A stretch of DNA of 64,000 nucleotides, taken from Chinchilla lanigera (Eukaryota; Chordata; Mammalia; Rodentia; Chinchillidae). Made by a program: the position numbers and the translations under genes. The DNA lies in the NCBI RefSeq assembly GCF_000276665.1, contig NW_004955416.1, positions 569,074 through 633,073 on the forward strand, written 5' to 3'. Below, in pieces: positions 56,537-64,000 of the stretch (positions within the stretch are counted from its first letter, which is position 1; each line of letters begins with the position of its first letter). Below the pieces are notes generated by a model. It did no database searches and was not told the DNA's origin. It worked only from the letters and a program-made list of their open reading frames with translations.

Positions 56537-56785
56537 AGGGTTTAGAGATGTAGCTCAGTGGTAGAGCCTTTTCTTTTTTTTTTTTGTCTTTTTGAGACAG
56601 GGTCTCGCCATGCAGTTCAGGCTGGCTTTGAGCTCACTTTGTAGCCCAGGCTGGTCTCGAACTCACAATGATCCTCCTGCCTCAGCCTCCCGAGTGCTGG
56701 GATTACAGGCATGCGCCACCACGCCCAGCAGGTAGAGCCTTTTCATATCATATGCAAGACCCAGGATTCAATTCCCAGTTCTGAC
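56537..56785 (+). mobile_element. ID-like SINE split by a B1 insertion
   Basis: The left half GGGTTTAGAGATGTAGCTCAGTGGTAGAGCCTTTTC (56,538-56,573) and right half ATATCATATGCAAGACCCAGGATTCAATTCCCAG (56,745-56,778) form one ID when the B1 between them is removed. Confidence 0.88.
56574..56730 (-). mobile_element. B1 SINE nested in an ID, perfect 14-bp TSD
   Basis: GGTAGAGCCTTTTC at 56,560-56,573 and 56,731-56,744. The body is a nearly intact B1 (TTTTTGAGACAGGGTCTCGCC...GGGATTACAGGCATGCGCCACCACGCCCAGC). Confidence 0.97.
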
Positions 56786-56789
56786 ATAA

Positions 56790-57685
56790 ACAAATGAAAT
56801 TGACTTTAAAATATAAAAAATAAATTCATAGTGCAATCTAAATCCCTGTGTCAGTTCAGCAACTAGTACAGCTAATAAAGCAGGTAAACATCTAATATTC
56901 TTATCAGTGTATTGAATGTTTTTGGAGGTAGCATGTGATCTTTTATGTTATCTATCCAGTGTGTTTATACTTAGTTTCAATGTATTTTTTGTCATTTTTG
57001 AAAAATGTAAAACCTTTAAAATAGTGGAATTGTTCATGTATTTTCTACTTATAAAATCCCATTGCTGGAGTGTATTTCATCCATCACAGGTGTAGTATAA
57101 CTATCACTTTGTTCTAAGTAATTGTTTCTAAGGGAGTCTAAGTACTATACTCCTTAGTTTATTTCCTTATTTAATTACAAAGCTTCTAAATACATCTGCA
57201 TAGTATAGTACAAGTATTTCTATTTTCCTCGTCTCTCAACTTCTTCTGTTTTTGGCTTTTGTTTCGTTTGTTGGGTTTTGACCCTCAGTGTTCTAGGAAT
57301 CGAGGGATCAGGATTGCCTAGCTCTTTGGCTTTTCTTTTCCACATACTGGGAGTACTCAGCATTTTTGTCTGTATCCACCACTGAGGCCAATAAATCAGG
57401 ATGCCAACTGTTTCTGCAAACTGGATGGGAAAAGAGATTGGAAGGCTGGGGTCACACTTGAGTTTCTAACCCTTTATTTTCCTATTTTCAGCGGAGCCCC
57501 TGTCACTTCATCTGCAGCTGTGTCTGGGGTTTGGTTCCTGAGTTCCTCTAATTCCATGTTTCTAACTTGAAATTTTGAAAGTACTTATAACCAGCTCCTC
57601 CCACACAAATCAATATTCAGATCAGAAACTCTGAGTAACACTCGGGTGTGAATTTTGTAAAACTGTCCACGAGAGTCTAGTGTGG
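56790..57685. other. unannotated intronic stretch
   Basis: No gene or confident repeat. AT-rich to about 57,240, then mixed composition. Confidence 0.45.
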
Positions 57686-57689
57686 AGGG

Positions 57690-58115
57690 AGGTCATTGAC
57701 CAGATTGTTCTTCGTTGTGCTTGTGGGACCTGGCTCTCTCCATGGCTCAGACATCCCACTATCCCCTGCACCTTTGTCCCCCAGCCCCCGCTTCCAACTA
57801 CTTTGCCATTCCTACTTTGAGGATGCATCCATGCAAGGTCTGTGGACTTGCCATCCTTGGTTTAGAATGCTCTTCCCTTGGGATACACGTGGCTTTCTTC
57901 ATCCTTCGTTTCTCTGCTCCATGGCAAGAACTGCACCACACTACTAGAACTACCCTGCTCCCCTGTACGAGGCAGTCACCACATCTGAGCCATCAGAGAC
58001 CTCCTGCTTGTGGCTCTTCACAAGGGCAGGACTAGCTTTGTTGTCTTGGAGATTTTTGGACATATAGGACTGAGCCTGGCACCCAGAAGTTGCTCAAGGA
58101 CATGTGTTAAATGAA
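57690..58115 (+). mobile_element. L2 LINE 3' end
   Basis: TTAGAATGCTCTTCCCTTGGGATACACGTGGCTTTCTTCATCCTTCGTTTCTCTGCTCC matches the L2 ORF2 C-terminal coding order. The end is CAAGGGCAGGAC...GACTGAGCCTGGCACCCAGAAGTTGCTCAAGGACATGTGTTAAATGAAT, the L2 3' terminal pattern. Confidence 0.72.
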
Positions 58116-58440
58116 TTTTTCTAGAGTATTTTTCTGTTGCTACTGAGCAGGAGATTGGGAGGGTTGGCTGTCTATGTGTTCAAACTTTTTCAGCCAGTGT
58201 TTCTCTTTTCAGCCCCACCTGCACCCACACATTCAGAGATGCCTCCTATTGATAAACCTTTCCTCTGGGTGTATCTTCTAAGGCTAACATGGCTAGGACT
58301 CCTAGGTCAGTTTCCTTCCTAACTTTAGCTGCTGTTATCACTTCTCTTTGTCCTTAAAGATTTGTGCTTTAGAAAATATTTTCAGCAGTTATTAAGAGTT
58401 CAGGAGAGAATACAGGTAATGTTTGTATTTCATCCCTTCT

Positions 58441-58530
58441 TTTTTTTTTTTTTTTTAATACCGGGAATCAAACTCAGGACCTTGCGCTTGCCAGGCAGGT
58501 GCTTGTGCTGCTGAGCTGTATCACCGGCCC
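58441..58530 (-). mobile_element. ID SINE with TSD
   Basis: Poly-T, AATACCGGGAATCAAACTCAGG...GCTGCTGAGCTGTATCACCGGCCC. Duplications CATCCCTTCTTTTT (from 58,431) and CATCCATTCTTTTT (from 58,533). Confidence 0.93.
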
Positions 58531-58721
58531 ACCATCCATTCTTTTTCACAAGAGACTGGGCCCTTCATTAATTCCTCCAATTTTCTTTCTTGGGATTTGC
58601 TGATACCAAGTACATATCAGGCAGTGTAAAAATGAAACACAATTTCTGCTTTCAGGAATTGATTAGCAAGTGGTGAATTTGGATGAAAAGGATCCAGAGT
58701 TCTTATTTGTCTATTTTGTTT

Positions 58722-58866
58722 TTGCTTCTTGAGACAGGGACTCACCGTGTAGTTCAGGCTGGTCTTGAACTCAATAAATAGTCCAAGCTGGCCTTGAACT
58801 CACAACAATCTTCCCACCTCAGCCTTCTGAGTGTTGAGATCACAGGCATGGACCACCAAGCCTGGC
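58722..58866 (-). mobile_element. B1 SINE
   Basis: CTTGAGACAGGGACTCACCGTGTAG, duplicated GGCTGGTCTTGAACTC / AGCTGGCCTTGAACTC, CCTCAGCCTTCTGAGTGTTGAGATCACAGGCATGGACCACC. Confidence 0.92.
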
Positions 58867-58923
58867 TCAGAGTTCTTTTTATTATTCTTACAATATTTCT
58901 GTAAGTTTGAAATAACTTAAACA

Positions 58924-58963
58924 GTCTATGGCCATACCACCCTGAACACGCCCGATCTCATCT
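58924..58963 (+). pseudogene. RNA5S: 5S rRNA pseudogene, 3'-truncated and tailless
   Basis: GTCTATGGCCATACCACCCTGAACACGCCCGATCTCATCT is the first 40 nt of 5S rRNA with three changes (GTCTACGGCC..., GAACGCG..., CTCGTCT in the usual gene). It stops abruptly with no A-tail. Flanking duplications GAAATAACTTAAACA (58,909-58,923) and GAAATTATTTAAACA (58,964-58,978) match at 13 of 15 positions. The internal promoter (beyond nt 50) is lost, so it cannot be transcribed by pol III. Confidence 0.9.
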
Positions 58964-58984
58964 GAAATTATTTAAACATAAAAA

Positions 58985-60300
58985 TTTTCTAAGGATGTGT
59001 TCTGCAGGGGCTAAATTATAGAGCCTCCTATGTGAGGCCTGAGATCCCAAAGCCTTTGTGAAACACTGAGGAATTTAAGCAGGGAGTGCCATGGGAAGCT
59101 TTGAAATTTAAAGGCTTAAGTCTGAGTATAAACTAGGATGGGTCTTAGGCAGGTGAGACTAGAAGGGAGACTGGGTATGAGGCTTTTACACTTACCCAAA
59201 AGTGATAAAGGCCTAAGACGAGACACCGAGGATGGAGAAAAGCAGCTTTCCCCGTAATGCCCATTTTATCAGATTCCTGGGAGGTAAAGCTGTTTCTGTG
59301 GCAACATTATCAGCTGGTTGACCGTAATTTAGGACAGTGAGTGTGTTCTTGTAGACTGTCTCCTGCAGTTGTACCCAGAGACAGAGTCCTAGGATTTACG
59401 ACAAAATTCACATTGCGGTATACAAGACGCACCAGAAGGTAGCATGGGTCATTGCCATTCAGGGAATAGCTCTGTGTGCTATGACTCCAGACATTGGTCA
59501 GAATGGAATTCCTCTGTTCTGATGGATAAAATGTCGAACTCTGTAATAACAATTTCTTTATAGTTACCTCACTCATACTTTTTGTTTCATTTTTCTGTTG
59601 TGTATTTCTGTTTCATCAGACAGATGTGTTACTGTGGTTGCTATGGAGAGTCTCCCAGAAGTGACAGGCTAATATGTGCCATGAACATTTTCTCTGTGTC
59701 TGACTTATTGGACATTTCTATCATTTTGATTTAGCTTTCTTTTCTTATAGAAGAACTTTTGATTTATTGGGTGTTTAAAAAAATTTACATTGATTCCCAT
59801 TCGACATACAAGTATTGTTCTTCGTATTTACCTGTATGGAAACTTTGTCCAGAGGAACTTGAGACAAAAAAATCTTCTTCCCTACAATTTAGCAGTTAAT
59901 TGGAGAGAAATCCAGAATTGTTTTGTTTACTGCACACATAATCAGTTGTCAGCACTGAGCTAGGTGCTGCCGGTCTCTGTGATCTGCTGAGGGGATCATG
60001 CCCTAATTAGTCTGTGTCCTCCTCACCCATTGCAGTGTGGTTGCTCTCTGACGGGTGCTCTCTGAATTGAGCAGGGAAGTGGGAAGTGAACACTTTGTTC
60101 CTTGAGCCGTATCCAGTCCTGTGTGGAGTGTTTAGTCAAGCTTACTCAGTAGGTTCCTGTTGTGTGTTAGATTCAAATAACATCAGTACTACTCGAGGAT
60201 TTGGAAGTATGAGGTAACTAAAAACATTTGTTAGTCATTGTTAACAACCCCATACAACATAAAAATTACCATCATCACTACTTATAAATGTATAGTTAAG
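58985..60300. other. unannotated intronic stretch
   Basis: No gene, RNA or recognisable repeat. The minus frame at 59,310-59,576 has no motif. Confidence 0.45.
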
Positions 60301-60329
60301 TAACTTTTTCATCTTGTAGGTGTGAAACT

Positions 60330-60870
60330 TGGTAGTCACTAAACAACTCCACTTTCCCCTCTCCCCCAGCCCCTGCTGGCCTTCATTCTGCTTTGTTTTC
60401 ACGAACTTAACAACTTTAGTTACCTCATACTAGTACAATCACACAGTGTTTGTCTTTTTGTGACCTTTATTGAAATTGGTATAATATTCTTGAGGTTTGT
60501 CCATGTTGGAGATATAACAGGGATTCCTCCTTTAAAGTATGAATAATATTCCATTTCTTCTATATATACCGCAGTTTGGCTATCCATTCATCTGTCAACA
60601 GATAACTTTGTTGCTTCTACCTCTTGTTGTGAATTGTGCTTCTGTGAACATTGAGTGTCCATGTACGTGTTTGAGACTCTGCTCTCAATGTTTTGGGGGC
60701 ATATACTCAGAAGCGGGTTTGCTGGATCATGTGAGTTGTACTTTTAATTTTTTGTGGGACCTCTATGATGTTTTCCATATTGGCACACTACTTTACAATC
60801 TCACTCAGTGTGCATAGGAGTTCTAGTTTTTTTTTCATGTATTTACCAACACTTACACATTTTAACTTTT
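60330..60870 (-). mobile_element. old L1 (L1M) 3' region
   Basis: Antisense landmarks: GGTTTGTCCATGTTGGAGATATAAC, AGTATGAATAATATTCCATTTCTTC, CTATCCATTCATCTGTCAACAGATAAC, TTGTGAATTGTGCTTCTGTGAACATTGAGTGTCC, GCATATACTCAGAAGCGGGTTTGCTGGATCATGTG, GTTTTCCATATTGGC, ACAATCTCACTCAGTGTGCATAGGAGTTC. Confidence 0.82.
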
Positions 60871-61247
60871 CTGTGGAAGCAAATGCATTATGTTACTGAA
60901 TCTACATTTTTGGTGAATTTTAAAGTTAAAACAAGACCTTGAATACATTTTTATTTTATTTTATGGCAGATTTTCTAATGAAATACTTTTGTAGAAACTT
61001 TTGAGAAGTCCTAAGTTATGAAAGAAATCAAGATGACCTAGTGTGAAAAATTCATACGCCCATACATAAGAAGCAGTACATCACTAAGTAGAACTTCATT
61101 TAAGTACTTGCTATCATAGATATTGAGTAGACTTCCTGAACTATGTGAATAACAGAAGACTTCATGAAGTAATACATATTGTATATTGGGGTTTGAGGGA
61201 GAATGTGAATTCACAGCAAGAAGAGTATGCTTTAAAATAAAGCATGT

Positions 61248-61455
61248 GAACCAGGTGTGGTGCATGCCTGTAATCTGAGCAGTCTAGGAGGCTGAGGCAG
61301 GAGGACCACAAGTATGAACCCAGCCTGGGCAAATTAGTCACTTAGCAAGATTCAGTCTCAAAACAAAAACAGAAATAATCAAAAACTCAAAAACAAAACA
61401 AAACGGGGTGGAGACATAGCTCAGTGTGAAGGCCCTGGTTTTGATTCTCAAATCA
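61248..61455 (+). mobile_element. B1-dID composite SINE
   Basis: AACCAGGTGTGGTGCATGCCTGTAATCTGAGCAG...AGCAAGATTCAGTCTCAAAAC (B1), a long A-rich linker (AAAACAAAAACAG...), then GGGGTGGAGACATAGCTCAGTG...AAGGCCCTGGTTTTGATTCTCAA (ID-like). Confidence 0.82.
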
Positions 61456-61821
61456 GTTGGTAGCTTAATTACCTGTGTTGGGCAGGGGGAAGCCTTACAT
61501 TTGTTTAACTTTGAACATTTGGGTGTTGGAAAATTAATTTAATATTTTAAAATTAGTAGATGATTCTTTGTTAGGAAATTCAGAAGCAGAAAGCAAATCA
61601 ACCACTGAAACACAAGTCAGTTTCAGTTTGGTTATGTGTGAATTAAGTCTCATCACATTTTGAGTAAATGCACTTAAGCTTCCAAAATGAGTTTTTGGAA
61701 TACTAGTTTTTTTTTTGACCCATAACTATGTTTATGACAATCCTATAAATCATTTTGTCTGCTGAATATGTTATATAGTAGTATATAATAAAATCTAAAC
61801 ACTTTGCAAAGTTCTCTGTAA

Positions 61822-62115
61822 CTTTTTTATTTTATTGGTCCATTTCAGGTATACGTAATAACATTCATCATAGGGATTTGTACTGTACCTGGTATATCTT
61901 GCTTCTTTTTCTCCCCTTTCTCTCCCCTCCCTTCAGCCCTTCTTCCCCTCCTTATTTATAAAAGCTTTGTGTCCGGCTTTTCTTTCTGTTCTTTCTTTTC
62001 TTGTTCCTTCCTTCCTTTCCTTCTTCCCCCTCCCTTGTTCCCCTTCCCATTTGAACATTTTTGTTCCCATTTCTCAGTATCTATTATGCATTTTGGTCCT
62101 TTCTTACACTTTTGG
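61822..62115 (-). mobile_element. L1 3'UTR fragment (same family as L1 A)
   Basis: TTTTTTATTTTATTGG at the left end, then TATATCTTGCTTCTTTTTCTCCCC, AGCCCTTCTTCCCCTCCTTATTTATAAAAGC, CCCATTTGAACATTTTTGTTCCCATTTCTCAGTATCTATTATGCATTT. This aligns with 37,840-38,045 in L1 A. It is 5'-truncated before ORF2. Confidence 0.85.
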
Positions 62116-62119
62116 ATTT

Positions 62120-62810
62120 GGAGTACTAGTTTTATAGTATGCTAATGAATATTCTGTAAAAAGTTTTATAGTTATTTGGGTCAAAGAACCTTGGATTAAA
62201 CAGTGTCAGATTTCTTAACTGTAAGTCTTCTTAGTCTAATATTTTGTGACTTGGTTAGGAATAGGCTAGCACGTAAAACATTTTGTGGAGTTCTTTTCTT
62301 TCTTGGAGTCTTGTAGGTCTAATGTACTGTAACCAAACTGTGGAACAGTAGATGTGGAATTATTAGGGCCAGAGTTTTATTGACGGTCACAAGAGGTATG
62401 TATGGGCCCAATTAGGTTGAATCTCCTTTAGTAAGTCCAAGAGGGTAAGATTCTCTCAGGCTGTGGACATTTTAACTAGATTTATGTGTGGCTCCTGTAC
62501 CTCACTTTTGTAGATGTGATGAAAGTTTATATTGGTGACACAAAGTGGTGGGAACAAGCTCTCCTGCCAGTTAGTAACTCATAACATTGTACTGTGCGTG
62601 TACTTCAGAGCATGGGAAGGAGCTGGAAGATTGATTTGTGAGGAAAAACAAATTCTTGTCAAAATACTTGGTATTACTTCATTTTGAAAAAAAGTTAATG
62701 AGTTCCTTTATGGGTTTTTAAGGGTGTTGAGAGGAAACATATGCTGATTTATACTACCTGTTCAGTTTGAATGGTTATTTCTAGCTGACTTTCCCACATT
62801 TTCTCTATGT
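62120..62810. other. unannotated intronic stretch
   Basis: No gene or repeat recognised. Confidence 0.45.
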
Positions 62811-62816
62811 TGAAAA

Positions 62817-63150
62817 TAGATGTCTTAGTTTGGGCTGTTTTAACAAACTGAGTGGCTTATGTGACGGACATTTGTATCTCCCCCTTCCGGAGATTGGGAA
62901 ATTAAAAAATGAAGGTCTCAGCAGATTCCATTTGAGTGAGAGATTCTCTCTAGTTCTTTGCTGTCTTTTGCTGTGTTCTTGCTGGGAGGAGGGCGGAAGC
63001 AGGCTCTCTCAGGACTTTGTGAGGACTCCTCTCATAACTTTGTCTTATCTTAATTCAGCTCCTTGTCCCCTTTCCTGATGCCATCACAGCAGAGGGGAGG
63101 ATTTCAACATAGGAGTTTTAGGGGGGCATGAACATTTAGTCTATAACAGA
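62817..63150 (+). mobile_element. ancient interspersed repeat, family uncertain
   Basis: TGTCTTAGTTTGGGCTGTTTTAACAAACTGAGTGGCTTATG...TTCTTGCTGGGAGGAGGGCGGAAGC...GATGCCATCACAGCAGAGGGGAGGATTTCAACATAGGAGTTTTAGGGGGGCATGAACATTTAGTC matches a common human repeat whose name I cannot state with certainty. Confidence 0.6.
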
Positions 63151-63164
63151 GTGTTTACAGCATT

Positions 63165-63310
63165 TTAGAATTTTAAGGATTTTTAGTAAGCATTTGATCC
63201 TATCCTTAAGGATGAGAAAATTAAAAACTACAGTATTTTGCAACTTGTTTAATTTACAACCATTTTATGGTGGGATTTAGTTTAGAATCTAGGCTTCTGA
63301 TTCCTTGTTT
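63165..63310 (+). mobile_element. MIR SINE relic
   Basis: ATCCTTAAGGATGAGAAAATTAAAAACTACAGTATTTTGCAACTTGTTTAATTTACAACC...GGTGGGATTTAGTTTAGAATCTAGGCTTCTGATTCC, the MIR order with heavy decay. Confidence 0.5.
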
Positions 63311-63314
63311 GATG

Positions 63315-64000
63315 TTGTTGCCACTGAATTTTGCAACTTCTCAGTGTGGCAATGAGGTATCTCTTTCTGTATACCTATAAATATACATTTTGTTTTTTTA
63401 GCATTTGTTGGTATAAGGGGCTTTGTCTTTAGCATATTTTATTCAGTTTTACACATTATACCATAAATAACAATTGATACTGATTTCTAGCCTCTGTTCC
63501 TGTCTCCTAAAATGGTGATCTTTTATACTCAGGCAGTTTTTAATTGTAATTATTAAAATTTGGCTAAATTCTGATGATCACATTGTAAATTCAGTGTACT
63601 TTTCATAAATGTGAGGAAGGAAGAGTGAAAGACTCCTGAGATCCCACAGCATTTGTGAGTGGGTGTCACAGTGCCATTAAAAGTTGTGCATCTGATGGAC
63701 AGTTTGGCAGCAAGCACATATGTGTGTTTAGACATCTAATGTTTAAGTTATAATTTTATCATTTATTCTGGTTATATAATTGATACATTTTTGATTTAAA
63801 AAACACTGAATAGTATGATGTATTAATAAGATATTGCTGAGGGGTTAGGCTGACATACCTTGCAAGTACTTCAGATCTGTAATTCTTAGTATATTCTCAA
63901 TTGGTTTTAAGTTTTGGTTGGTTATGTATGCAGATACTTTCTGCCAGCCAGTGGCTTGGTTTTTACTTATTTTATTTTTTATTGTAAAGAGAGTAAAAAA
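63315..64000. other. unannotated intronic stretch
   Basis: AT-rich with no gene or repeat recognised. The window ends inside the intron. Confidence 0.5.

Larger units (their letters stand above)
2340..64000 (+). other. AVEN: AVEN intron 2 (partial, at least 61.6 kb)
   Basis: It begins at the GT donor after the AVEN exon. No later AVEN exon (family sequence beginning roughly DSFSQFRFAEEKEW) is visible on the + strand before the window ends, so the whole remainder is assigned to this intron. In human, CHRM5 noncoding 5' exons lie antisense to AVEN. I cannot recognise such exons here, and the single CHRM5 coding exon is not present. Confidence 0.7.

Noticed and set aside
1..64000. CRISPR arrays, operons, ribosome-binding sites, prokaryotic mobile elements
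   Set aside because: The window is mammalian nuclear intron: SINEs, L1/L2, splice sites and microsatellites. No regularly spaced repeats were found.

Overview
This is a mammalian nuclear intronic window, from a rodent outside the mouse/rat family. Protein-coding sequence is almost absent. The only exon I can support is one 175-bp internal exon of AVEN (apoptosis and caspase activation inhibitor) at 2165-2339 on the + strand. Everything upstream reads as AVEN intron 1. The remaining ~61.6 kb reads as intron 2, because no sequence resembling the next exon is visible. The organism inference rests on the SINEs: young tRNA-derived ID elements with clean target-site duplications (TSDs), monomeric B1 (7SL-derived) elements, and older B1+ID composites (B1-dID type). 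That mix points to a castorimorph-like rodent (beaver or kangaroo-rat lineage). This is an inference; a repeat-library search would settle it.

Layout. 0-8.7 kb: AVEN exon 2 and ancient repeats (an L2 ORF2 remnant on the minus strand split by a B1 and a Tigger-type MITE, a solo LTR at ~7.43-7.92 kb, an old L1). 8.7-25 kb: low-information intron with scattered B1, ID, B1-dID, MIR and L1M copies, an 80-bp hAT MITE with exact ends, and an ID nested in an ID. 25.2-25.7 kb: an L1 3'UTR fragment carrying a 3'-truncated, tailless 7SK retropseudogene, then a 137-bp assembly gap. 25.85-34.3 kb: an unusually repeat-poor block. 37.7-49.35 kb: two adjacent L1 elements, both on the minus strand. The right-hand one is structurally almost complete (about seven tandem 5'UTR monomers, ORF1, ORF2, 3'UTR) and is disrupted by three ID insertions and an NDUFA3 processed pseudogene. 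50-64 kb: L2, MIR, MER5A and L1M relics, a Tigger/pogo transposase fossil (54.4-56.3 kb), a B1 nested in an ID, a 5S rRNA tailless retropseudogene, and another L1 3'UTR fragment.

The genes do not form a pathway. The window records successive retrotransposition: L2/MIR/MER5A and Tigger first, then L1M, then B1-dID, then the younger L1 family with B1 and ID passengers. L1-type machinery has also copied 7SK, 5S and NDUFA3 RNAs here, with target-site duplications visible in the sequence. Positions of old repeats are approximate to tens of bases. Positions backed by duplications are near exact. Family names come from memory of consensus sequences, not from a search.
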